In this document: positions 42,801 to 52,600 of the stretch, piece by piece | How the letters are laid out: the number at the start of each line of letters is the position of its first letter | How positions within the stretch are numbered: position 1 is the stretch's first letter | Assembly (NCBI GenBank): GCA_034409055.1 | Contig: DAOUMU010000384.1 | Span: 9,365 to 73,364 of the forward strand | Length of the DNA stretch: 64,000 nucleotides | Source of the DNA: DAOUMU01 sp034409055 | Lineage (GTDB): Bacteria > Chloroflexota > Anaerolineae > 4572-78 > J111 | Direction: 5' to 3' | Translations under genes and position numbers: made by a program | The notes under the pieces: model-generated | Database searches by the model: none | What the model saw: only the letters and a program-made list of their open reading frames with translations | Told to the model about the DNA's origin: nothing

Positions 42801-43204
42801 GGGTGGCCTTACAGTGGGGACCGGTGCCGAACGCGGTTAGCTACATAGCTGAAGTTGAAGGCTTGGGCCAGTTTTCGGTGGTTGATCCGGTTTACTCTTT
42901 TGAGTGGATTGGGGCCGAGCGAGGCCGCTGGCGGGTGTGGGGCGTGGATGGCGCTGGCAATCCTGGCCCACAAAGCCCCTGGTGGGAGTTTATCTATGTT
43001 TACACCCCACCACCGCCACCACCAACCGAAGAACCGCCACCACCGCCAACGGAAGAACCACCACCGCCACCACCAACCGAAGAGCCACCACCAACCGAGG
43101 AACCACAACCAACCGAAGAGCCATCACCAACCGAGGAACCACAACCGACGGAAGAACCACCGCCACCGACCGAAGAACCGCCAGCCGAAGGCGAGGGTGG
43201 ATAA
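39818..43204 (+). CDS. Large surface lipoprotein with SH3b and FN3/Ig-like domains
   Basis: About 1128 residues from ATG 39818 (AGGAGAG upstream; an earlier in-frame ATG lacks a site). A lipoprotein signal ends in L-T-S-L-A-C near residue 24. An Ig-like domain covers about 35-130, and an SH3b domain about 185-255 (Y-V-R-S-G-P-G-T-N-Y then W-W-Q-I-V). Five or so fibronectin-III-like units follow (each with F-x-W-R-V-W-A-V-D-x-x-x-N-R-G-x-x-S-x-W), separated by Pro-rich spacers. The tail has T-E-P and P-P-P-T-E-E-P repeats, probably spanning or binding the wall. The role is probably adhesion or glycan binding. Confidence 0.8.
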   Translation: MNKILNMSPIRFVVLLLVLTSLACSLNLNQLLGRSVSSKPNAVVTYPQNGINVVMGQEIVVEFGAADVKGVARVELLINGQPVYNRTVEPPVNSVVDNYRWTPQIVGNNIIEVRAYNVDNQQSDFNMVTVTALEAALPAQTAEAGQATGAPTPTPTLVVPPSLAEEPGEPASGAQPVSLIVSNPNATIIVNGLYVRSGPGTNYPILGAIKYGQSGQITGKNPEGTWWQIVYPADSDRRAWISANAQYSSASNVEQVAMVSVPPPPEPAATATPTPVPQTRPVIHKFHADRTIINAGESVVLKWDLEGGPGTVAYLRYDNTDYPIVSPGGTTLKLERTTDFVLVTRNAVGETTAGLRVEVQAGLSTPKLVSPADGTVFNHSSRRTTLEWKAVSNAKKYRVEIDVHDICQANKWCRDVGQKTQIVETEKTEYVDTAPNNVLLFRWRVWAVDSENREGPKSGWRHVFYRPCNTNNCAEPPRAPVPITLDGTIFTDKSVPIKLEWQPVKDVNLLRYGIQIQRYENGKWRDITFEGVTNTNYQLAVSKFGFNPNESYRWQVWTVNTNGVASPRSDWRGFSYQAPAPPPGPPTTPPKIIITLPSVPSRQPVLLTWQPVPGNNIKYVVEIRTSSGKSKTFEVTGTTFRFIPAEIAALLGQGPFQLNLLASLTGAPVFAQETTEQWQWRVWAKNDDGDGPPSDLQSLSVIVEDTQGGDTERPPDDDTPSPAPLPAPSLNNPPNGFVSNITQFSLEWSAVPQAARYVVEIDFFDKCEPGKWCADSDPGNLQVVGVTETTYVLNWDPSLQRGRWRVTAVDAADNRGTQSGWFEFAYQPQIEPPPPNVLPAPGNPYPANGDVVNGTTNIIALQWDPIPEAGGYGVEVEGLGQFSCPVNACSIEWNGVNPIRWRVWAVDAAGNRGSESPWWEFTYTYTPPPEPTTEPQPEPTTEPTTEPTAEPTTEPTTEPTAEPIPEPGPTIPPVTEAPGNPYPPDGGQIEATTPRVALQWGPVPNAVSYIAEVEGLGQFSVVDPVYSFEWIGAERGRWRVWGVDGAGNPGPQSPWWEFIYVYTPPPPPPTEEPPPPPTEEPPPPPPTEEPPPTEEPQPTEEPSPTEEPQPTEEPPPPTEEPPAEGEGG

Positions 43205-43231
43205 TAGAAATTCCCAATTGATACCATCATG

Positions 43232-43267
43232 ACTGGGGAGCAAGTTTTAAATTTACTCCCCAGTTTT
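43232..43267 (+). terminator. Terminator after the lipoprotein gene
   Basis: ACTGGGGAG and CTCCCCAGT form a perfect 9-bp stem followed by TTTTG. It ends 14 bp before the ATG of the next gene, which argues for a separate promoter or read-through. Confidence 0.75.
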
Positions 43268-43280
43268 GTATATTAAAGAA

Positions 43281-46200
43281 ATGTCCCTTCTCAATAGATT
43301 ATCAGTCGCCTTGAATATCCGCACCGGCGAAGGGCAACTGGTGGCTCTGCTGCTGGTTCACTCTCTTTTTATCGGCCTGGCCAAAGTTTTTACCAGTACG
43401 GCTGCCAGTGCCCTGTTCATTGATACGTTCAGCGCCCAGGCATTGCCCTATGTTTACATAGGGGTGGCTGTTGTCGTCAGCCTGGTCGGCTTCGTCTATA
43501 CCCAACTTGAAGAACGCCTCTCATTTAAGGCCCTTTTGATTGCCAACCTGAGCACCTTATTGCTGGGGCTGGGTCTCTTTCGTTTTTTGCTGGGGCTGAC
43601 CGAGGCCAGGTGGCCGGCGATGGCCCTGATGATCTGGTTTGAACTGTTGTGGGCGCTGACCAGCCTGGAATTTTGGGGACTGGCCGGTCGTCTGCTCGAT
43701 TTACGCCAGGGTAAACGCCTGTTTGGCCTGATCGGTTCGGGAGAGATGGCGGCCACGGTGGTCAGCGGCTTTGCCATGTCCTACTTTGTGGTTCTGCTCG
43801 GCACGCCCAACCTGTTACTGGTTGCGGCCGGAGGGTTGGCCGGTGCGCTAGGGATGCTGCTCTACATTGCCTCCCTGTACAGTGACCAGCTTTCAGACTC
43901 GGTTGAACCCCCATCAGCCAACCAACGTGAATCCACCCAACAGTCCCCAAGCCGAAAATCGTACGCGGAGCTATTTAAGGATCGCTACATTGTTCTCATC
44001 TTTGCCCTGTCGGCCATTGCCCTGCTCGGTTATTACGTTGTGGATAATGCCTTTTTTGATCGAGCCCAGGTCCGGTATACCGATGCCGATCAATTGGCCG
44101 CTTTTGTGGGTAACTTCTTGGCCGTGGCCGGGGTGGCTTCCCTGATCAGCCGGGTCTTTATCTCAGGACCATTTATGGAACGGTATGGCTTGCTGGGCGG
44201 GTTGCTCTCCTTGCCGGTGATGGTCAGTGTTGGGGCGATATTGGTGGTCATCACCGGCACCATTTGGGGACCCATCGCTTTCATTTTCTGGCTAACAACG
44301 GGCACCAAAGTGTTTGACAGCGGTCTCAGGTTCTCGATTTACCGGTCAGGGGGACTGGTTCTCTACCAACCGCTCTCTGTTCAGCAGCAGTTGCAGGTTC
44401 AGACCGTGGTTGAAAGTTTTATCGAACCGATGGCCGGTGGTGTGGCCGGTATACTCCTGCTGTTATTAACCAATTACCTAACCTTTGGGGCCGTTCAACT
44501 TTATTATATCTTGTTGGTTATCTTGATCGGTTGGCTGGCCATCATCATTCTGTTGAACCGGGAATATGCCGGGGTGCTGACTCAAGCCCTGACCAAACGC
44601 CGCCTGGGGGGTGATTTCCTGGCCCTGGCCGATGGCTCAAGCCTGGCGGTTTTGCAGCAAGGGCTAAATAGTTCCCGCGTGGGACAGGTGCTGTACGCCT
44701 TAGACGTTCTGGAAGAAATTGACCATGAGTCGCTGGATACATTTCTCCGGAGGGCTTTGAGACATCCCGCACCAGAAGTAAGGCAGGAGGCGCTACGTCG
44801 CATTGAACGGCGACGGGCCAGCTCGACCTTGAGATCTGTCAGGCTAGTAGTCGCCTATGAAAGGGTCGCCTCGGTGCGGGCTACGGCCCTGCGCACCCTG
44901 GCGGCCCTGGGGGGTACTGAGGCGGTCGAAGAGGTTAAACCCTATCTTGATGATCCCGACTTTCAGATCAGGCAGGGCGCCCTGGTCGGATTGCTCCGTA
45001 GTGGTGGCATTGAGGGGGTGTTGATTGCCGGACAACGGCTGCTTGCGGCCGTCAACGCACCTGACAGGGCGGACCGGGTCTTTGCGGCCCAAGCTTTAGG
45101 TGAAGTAGGCATTCCTGGTTTTTACCAGCCGCTCCAGAGCTTGCTCCAAGATGAAGATGCCGCCGTCCGGCGAGCGGCCCTGGCTGCCGTGGGTAAACTA
45201 CAACCGCCTCAACTATGGCCGTTGGTCATCGAGGCTCTCTCCTCACCTGAGTTAGCGACCGCTGCTTCCTCGGTGTTGGTGGCCGGCGGCGAGACAGTTG
45301 TCCCCGAACTACGAACGGCTTTTGACCGTCCCGGGCAATCGCGCCAAACCTTAATCCGCCTGGCCCGGATTTGCGGTCGGATTCAGGGAGAACAGGTCAT
45401 CGCCCTGCTGCGAGACAAAATGGATTACCCCGACGAGGACGTACGTTTTCAGGTGTTAAAGTCCCTGAGTTTGTGCGGCTATCAGGCCCAACCTGACGCA
45501 GTGAAGCAGATTCAGCAACAGATCAAAGATGAAGTGGCTGATGCCACCTGGACGCTGATGGCCCTGGTTGATATTGGGGAAGCTGAGGGCTTAAACCCAC
45601 TCCAGCGGGCTTTGCATCATGAACTGGCACAAAATCAAGCCCGCCTCTTTTTGCTACTCTCCTTTATTTATGACGCGACGGCTATGCTACAGGCCCGTGA
45701 TGCCTTGCGCCAGGGGCATGGCTCGGCTGAAAAAAGGGCCTATGCCCTGGAAGTCATCGATATTTTGATACCGGGAGAATTAAAATCCATCTTGCTGCCC
45801 CTATTTGACGCAACAATTTCTCACCGGCAACGCCTGGCACAATTGAAGGCTGTTTTTCCTCAAAAGCAGTTGGGGCAACATCAGCGGCTGAACGAAATGG
45901 TGACCCGACCCGATAAGTGGCTTCATCCGTGGACCACCGCCTGCAGCCTGGAAGCAATGGCTCATCTGTCCCTCACAGAGGCGATTCCGGTCGTCGTTGA
46001 GGCTCTGTCCGCCACTGCGCCTCTGATCCGGGAAACGGCAATCTGGACCCTGATAAAATTGGCCCCAGCCGACTATTGGCCACAGATTGAAGCTTTAATG
46101 GATGACCCCAGTCCCCAGGTAGCGGGCGTAGTCAAACATTTACAAGCAGTTAGGAACGGAGTAAACGTAACGATGTTATCGACCGTAGAGAAGGTGTTTA

Positions 46201-46667
46201 TCTTAAAAGCAGTGGATATTTTTGCCGAAACGCCCGAGGAAGCACTGGCCGAGGTGGCTTCTATTCTGGAAGAGGTAGAGGTAAAAGCCGGAGAAACGCT
46301 CTTTGAAAAAGGTGACCCTGGACATAGCCTGTATATCATCGTTGAAGGTCGGGTGCGGGTACACGATGGGCAGCAAACCCTGGCCGAACTGGACGCCCGG
46401 GATATTTTCGGGGAAATGGCCCTGTTCGAGTCGGAACTACGCTCGGCTTCGGTGACGGTCCTGGCGGACACCCGCTTGTTACGCCTGGATCAAGCCCCAT
46501 TTTATGAGTTGATGGCCGACCGGAATGAAGTAGCCTGGGGGATTATTCGGGTGTTAATCCGGCGTATACGGGTCTTGCAAGGGCTGGACGTCCAACCTGA
46601 CCAGGAACGGGAAAAAGTCAGCAAGCGCCGGGATGCTTTGTTAGATGGGATCATGAGCAAATTGTAG
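43281..46667 (+). CDS. NTT/MFS-like transporter fused to HEAT repeats and a cyclic-nucleotide-binding domain
   Basis: About 1128 residues. The N-terminal 430 residues have about 11-12 transmembrane helices resembling the Npt1/Npt2 (ATP/ADP translocase-like) family. Residues about 470-960 form HEAT/Armadillo-like helical repeats (for example L-R-H-P-A-P-E-V-R-Q-E-A-L-R-R-I). The last 150 residues are a cNMP-binding domain with F-E-K-G-D-P-G-H-S-L-Y-I-I near 1012-1024 and F-G-E-M-A-L-F-E-S-E-L-R-S-A-S near 1051-1065. It suggests a ligand-gated carrier or a regulator with a transporter-like anchor. ATG 43281 is preferred over 43266, which lies in the terminator. The NRPS starts 14-17 bp later, so both are probably one transcript. 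Confidence 0.8.
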   Translation: MSLLNRLSVALNIRTGEGQLVALLLVHSLFIGLAKVFTSTAASALFIDTFSAQALPYVYIGVAVVVSLVGFVYTQLEERLSFKALLIANLSTLLLGLGLFRFLLGLTEARWPAMALMIWFELLWALTSLEFWGLAGRLLDLRQGKRLFGLIGSGEMAATVVSGFAMSYFVVLLGTPNLLLVAAGGLAGALGMLLYIASLYSDQLSDSVEPPSANQRESTQQSPSRKSYAELFKDRYIVLIFALSAIALLGYYVVDNAFFDRAQVRYTDADQLAAFVGNFLAVAGVASLISRVFISGPFMERYGLLGGLLSLPVMVSVGAILVVITGTIWGPIAFIFWLTTGTKVFDSGLRFSIYRSGGLVLYQPLSVQQQLQVQTVVESFIEPMAGGVAGILLLLLTNYLTFGAVQLYYILLVILIGWLAIIILLNREYAGVLTQALTKRRLGGDFLALADGSSLAVLQQGLNSSRVGQVLYALDVLEEIDHESLDTFLRRALRHPAPEVRQEALRRIERRRASSTLRSVRLVVAYERVASVRATALRTLAALGGTEAVEEVKPYLDDPDFQIRQGALVGLLRSGGIEGVLIAGQRLLAAVNAPDRADRVFAAQALGEVGIPGFYQPLQSLLQDEDAAVRRAALAAVGKLQPPQLWPLVIEALSSPELATAASSVLVAGGETVVPELRTAFDRPGQSRQTLIRLARICGRIQGEQVIALLRDKMDYPDEDVRFQVLKSLSLCGYQAQPDAVKQIQQQIKDEVADATWTLMALVDIGEAEGLNPLQRALHHELAQNQARLFLLLSFIYDATAMLQARDALRQGHGSAEKRAYALEVIDILIPGELKSILLPLFDATISHRQRLAQLKAVFPQKQLGQHQRLNEMVTRPDKWLHPWTTACSLEAMAHLSLTEAIPVVVEALSATAPLIRETAIWTLIKLAPADYWPQIEALMDDPSPQVAGVVKHLQAVRNGVNVTMLSTVEKVFILKAVDIFAETPEEALAEVASILEEVEVKAGETLFEKGDPGHSLYIIVEGRVRVHDGQQTLAELDARDIFGEMALFESELRSASVTVLADTRLLRLDQAPFYELMADRNEVAWGIIRVLIRRIRVLQGLDVQPDQEREKVSKRRDALLDGIMSKL

Positions 46668-46683
46668 GCGGGGTGCGCCATTG

Positions 46684-49600
46684 ATGCCGGAGCAAAAAAT
46701 TGTCATTACCGCTACCTTCACTACAGAACCAATCGAGGAGTCGCTTACTTTTTGGCTGCAGACACTTGATCTGCCTTATACCGTCGAATTTGCCCCGTAC
46801 AATCAGGTCTTTCAGCAACTGCTCGACCCGGCCAGCCTGCTTTCCCAAAATCAGTCCGGCCTTAATGTTCTTTTGGTCCGCTTTGAAGATTGGTTATGCG
46901 GCCATAAGGGTCTGAGGCTTAACGTTGACCCGTCTGAGAAAGAACATCTGCTGGCCGGCCATGTCCGTTACAAACTGCCAGATCATACCGAAATAGCTCA
47001 CCTCAATCAATATGAAACCGATTACGTTTATCAAGAGATATTTGTCGACCAGGCCTATTTAAAGCACGGCATTACTTTGAATGACGGCGATTGTGTGGTT
47101 GATGTGGGGGCCAATATTGGCCTGTTTACCCTGTTTGTGCAACAAAAATGCCCCCATGCGACCGTCTACGCTTTTGAGCCTTCTCCCCCTGTTTATGAAA
47201 TTTTGCAGACCAACGCCAGGTTGTATGGCGCTCAAGTCAAAACGTTCAATTATGGGCTGTCTAATGAAACCAAAAAGGCCCAATTCACTTTTTATCGCCA
47301 TTCCTCCGTTTTTTCAAGTTACTATGCTGACGCAGCCCAGGACGAACATGCCGTTAAAGCCGTCATCCGTAATATGTTAAGGCAGCAGAACGGTGCGCTT
47401 GACCCGGCCGCCTTGGATAAATTCACGGCCGAATTGCTGGCCGGTAGGCTTGAGTCTGAAACGTTTGTCTGCCAGTTGAAAACGCTCTCCAGCATCATCA
47501 CAGAGCAAGGCATCGACCAGATTGACCTGCTGAAGATCGACGTGGAAAAAAGTGAATTAGATATTCTCCAGGGCATCGAGGCCGAGCATTGGTCAATCAT
47601 TAAGCAGATTGTTATGGAGGTGCATGATCAGGCCGGCAGCCTGGTTACCCAGATCACCCGCCTGCTTCAATGCCGGGGATTTGAGGTGGTGGTGGACGAA
47701 GAGGTCTTGCTGCAAAATTCGGGTCTATATAACCTGTATGCCACCCGCCGCAAGGGAAAGGATGAGGGCGAAAGGCTGATACCCATACGGGCCCAGGAGG
47801 ATGAAGTTTCCCTCAGCCCTCATCCGTCGACCGCTTATGAGCGAGACCTTGTCCTGGCGCTAAAGGCTGCTGTGGCCCGGTCTGCTGCCCCGTATCTACT
47901 TTGTCTCTGTCCCCCCTCCCCGGCCACTATGGCCGACCCCACTTTGATGGACCAGTTCAAGCGTATGGTGGACCGGACCGCCGCTGAGTTGGCTGAGGTC
48001 GGCAGTGTTTATGTGATCGAACCGGCTGAGTTATCAGCCACCTATCCGGTCTCACCAGAGGCCATGTATGATGCTTATGGGGACAAATTAGGCCACGTTC
48101 CCTTTACGCCCACCTTCTTTACCGCTCTGGGTACAATGCTTGCCCGCAAAATATATACCTTCCAGAATCCCTCACTCAAAGTGATTGTCCTGGATTGTGA
48201 CCAAACGCTGTGGGGCGGGGTCTGTGCCGAAGATGGACCGCTGGGGGTTAACGTAGACGATCCCTGGCAGGCCCTCCAGTCCTTTATGATGGCTCAAGCC
48301 GTAGCCGGGCGGCTCATCTGCCTGTGTAGTAAAAATCAAGCGGTCGACGTCTGGGCCGTCTTTGCCCAGCGTCCGGAAATGCCCTTGCGACCTGAACATA
48401 TTGTGGCCTCGCGTATCAATTGGCTGCCCAAGTCAGAAAACCTGAAATCGCTGGCGCAAGAGCTGCAATTGGGGCTTGATAGTTTTGTCTTTATCGACGA
48501 CAACCCACTTGAATGTGTCGAAGTGCAGGCCAATTGCCCGGAGGTGTTGGCTCTGCCACTACCAGCCGAGCCGGATCGTATCCTGCAATTTCTAACCCAC
48601 CTCTGGGTCTTTGATAAATTGCAGATTACAGAAGTGGACCGGCAGCGCACTGTCCTTTACCGGCAAAACCAGCAGCGTGAACAGTTACGTACAGAGTCAT
48701 TGACCCTGGCCGATTTTTTGACCAAACTTGAGCTAAAGGTACAGATTTCACCCATGACCTTCTCTCAGTTGCCCCGGGTGGCCCAGTTGACCCAACGGGT
48801 CAATCAGTTTAATGCCACCACCATGCGGCGCTCTGAAAGCGAAATCCAACAAGGCTGGCAAAATGGGGCGTTTGAGTCCCTGGTAGTTGAAGTCAGCGAC
48901 CGCTTTGGGGATTACGGGCTGGTAGGGGTCATCTTCTTCACGACCGATAGCGATATACTCAAAGTAGATACTTTTCTGTTAAGCTGCCGGGCCCTGGGGC
49001 GCGGGGTGGAGCATCAAATGCTGGCCCGGCTGGGCAGGACGGCCGTAGAGCGAGGGCTGAGCCGAGTCGACCTGCCTTACCACTCTACTCCCCGGAATCA
49101 ACCCATTTTGGATTTTCTGACAGAGACCGGACAGAACTGCCAGGAACCCTTCATGTCATTCCGAGAAGCGCAGCGACGAGGAATCTCCGTGGACGATGGC
49201 TTCTGCTTCCAGTTCCCCGTCGAGGTAGCCGCTGCCCTGACCTTCAAGCCAAAAACCACAAAACCGGTGTCCGTAACACCTCCCAAGGCTCACCAGGGCG
49301 AGACAAGCCCCAACAATCAACCAGCAAAAATATCTGCGGGACGGGCCGGGGCAAGTCTCAAAAGTCGAACGTGGCAATCCACCTTACTGACTCGGATTGC
49401 CACGGAACTGTATACCGTCGAACAGATTCATACAGCCGTTGAAACTCACCAACGCCATAGCCGTTCCGAGTCTGACAGCACGTTTGTGCCTGCCCGAACG
49501 CCTACCGAGGAATTACTGGTCACCCTTTGGGCGGATATCCTCAAGCTGGATCGGGTTGACATCCGCGATAACTTTTTTGAGCTGGGCGGAGACTCTCTCC

Positions 49601-52600
49601 TGGCCACCCAACTGGCCTCGCGGATACAGCAAAGCTTCGGGGTGGCGCTATCGCTCCAGCACCTGTTTGAAGCCCCTATTCTGGCTGACCAGGCCGGGCT
49701 GTTGGCCGCCTGGCACACACCTGGAGACACCCTGTCTGAAATGTCTATTACCCGTATGGGCACAGGCATCCGGTCCCAAACCAGGCCCGACAGCATCCCC
49801 CTCTCGTTTGCCCAGCAACGTCTCTGGTTTCTGAACCAATTGCAGCCTGATAATCCGGCCTATAACATCCCCCTGGCCATTCGCCTGACCGGCTCACTCG
49901 ACATAACCGCCCTGAGCAACAGCCTGGCTGAAATTGTGCGCCGTCACGAGAGCTTGCGGACGACCTTTCCCACCATAGAGGGGCAGGCCGGGCAACGTAT
50001 TGCTCCTCCTGCAAGCGATCAATTTACGGTTGAGGATTTGCTGCTGGTCGATTTACGTGCTCTGCCAGAGAACGAGCGTGAGATTGAGGTGAGAAAACTC
50101 ATCAACACCGAGGCCAAGCGTCACTTCGATTTGGTTCACGGACCGCTCTTTTACGCCACCCTCCTCTTCTTAAATGATGGCCAAAACGGGGAATATATAC
50201 TGCTCTTAAACATGCACCACATTATCTCTGATCGCTGGTCAATACGGCTCTTTTTTCAAGAATTGAGTGCGCTCTATCAGGGTTTTACTACGGGCCAGCC
50301 TGTCTCACTGCCGGACTTACCCATCCAGTACGCCGACTTTGCCCTCTGGCAGCGGCGGCAGTGGCTGGCCGGAGGGCAGGAAAATGGCCCTTTCCCCCTT
50401 CAGCATCAATTGGACTACTGGCGACAGCAGCTTGAGGATCTCCCCACATTATCACTGCCCACAGACCGGCCCCGTCCCCCCAGCCAAACCTTTCGGGGGA
50501 CAACTTGTACCTTCACCCTCCCCCCCTCCCTGGCCGAGTCGCTGCGAAGCTTAAGCCAGCAAGAGGGGGGCACTCTATTTATGACCTTGTTGGCCGCTTT
50601 TCAAGTCCTCCTGTATCGCTACACTGGTCAAACAGACATTCCCGTTGGCTCACCGATTGCCAATCGCCACCGCAGCGAGATTGAGAATCTGATTGGTTTT
50701 TTTGTCAATACCCTGGTGTTGCGCACTGACCTGTCCGGTAACCCTACTTTTCGGACCTTGTTGGGGCAGGTGCGCCAGGTTGCCCTGGACGCTTACGCCC
50801 ATCAAGACCTGCCCTTTGACCAACTGGTGGAGGTGCTTCAGCCAGAACGTGATCCCAGCCGGCAGCCGTTATTCCAGGTGATGTTCAATCTGCAAAATGA
50901 ACCGCCCTTACAACGGCTGACGTTACCCGGCCTGACCGCAACCTGGCTGGCGGTTGACAGTGACGCGGCCCAATTTGACCTGTCCCTGGATTTGATTGAA
51001 GAGTCCCAGGGGTTGAGTGGCGCCTTTGAATACAACACCGACCTGTTCGACCCGCCCACCATCGCCCGACTGGCCGGACATTTTCAAACCCTGCTGGCCG
51101 GTATTGTGGCCAACCCGGACCAATGTTTGTCAGACTTACCCCTGTTGACGGAGGCCGAACAGCATCAAATGCTCGTCGAGTGGAACGGCCTGGCCCGGCA
51201 ATCTCCCTACGCCCAGGGCAAGTTAGCAACTTACCCTACCACATCCCATCGTTGCCTACACCACCTATTTGAAGCCCAGGTCGAACGAACGCCCGATGCA
51301 GTCGCAGTTATTATTTTCCCCGAGGCGAGTCAAAATCACTCCACCCCACGGAGCAAGGGCACACAAGCACAATCCGCAACCCATAGGGCAAGTGTCCGCA
51401 ATCCGCAACCCATAGAGCAAGTGCCCGCAATCCAACTGACCTACCGGGAGTTGAATCAACGGGCCAACCAACTGGCTCACTATCTGCAAAAGTTGGGGGT
51501 CGGACCGGATGTACGGGTGGGCCTGTGCCTGGAACGTTCCCTGGAGATGGTGGTGGGGCTGTTGGGTATCCTCAAAGCGGGGGGAGCTTACGTGCCCCTG
51601 GACCCGGACTATCCCCAGGAGCGACTGGCCTTTATGTTAGCCCATACCCAGGCCCCTGTCCTGCTAACCCAGCAGAAGATTTACGATTTACGACACTTGC
51701 CCTGTGGGTTGACGATTGACGACACTTGCCCTGTGGGTTTTTTACCAGATGAAGGCAAAGTGCCAGAAATCCAAAATCTAAAATCCGAAATCCGAAACCC
51801 GAAATCTAAAATCCAAAATCCCACCCTGGTTTGTCTTGATACCGATTGGGCGGTCATCGCCCAGGAGCCTACGGAAAATCCAACCAGTGAGGTCACACCT
51901 GATAACCTGGCCTACGTAATGTATACCTCCGGCTCAACCGGCACCCCCAAAGGAGTGATGATCGAGCATCATTCTTTGGTCTGGTATGCCAAAACCGCTG
52001 CGGACCAGTACAGTTTAACAGCCAACGACCGGGTTTTACAGTTTGCTTCCATCAGTTTTGATATTAGCGTTGAGGAAATCTATCCCTGTCTCACCTGTGG
52101 GGCCACGTTGGTGTTGCGTACAGAGGAGATGTCCGGGGCTGTTCCCGATTTTCTGGAAGCATGCCAACAATGGGGTATCACCACCCTCTTTCTCCCTACA
52201 GCCTTCTGGCATGAACTGGCGACCGGCCTGGCCAACGAACCGTGGCGACTGCCTACATCCTTACGCCTGGTCAGTTTTGGCGGCGAAAAAGTGTTACCGG
52301 AACGCGTGGCGGCCTGGCGGCAAGCCATCGGCAACCGGGTACAGTTGATGAACGGCTACGGCCCCACCGAAACGACCGTCGTGGCCACCCTCTGCCAATT
52401 GACAGAGACAGCCGGGGCCACCACAACCTGGCAAGCCTCGTCGATTGGCCGGGTTATTCCGGGCGCGCAGGTATACATCCTGGATCAAAATCTGCAACCG
52501 GTGCCCATCGGCATCCCCGGCGAGTTGTATATCGGCGGAGAGGGTGTGGCGCGTGGTTACCTCAATCAGCCTGATCTAACCGCAGAAACGTTTATCCCAA

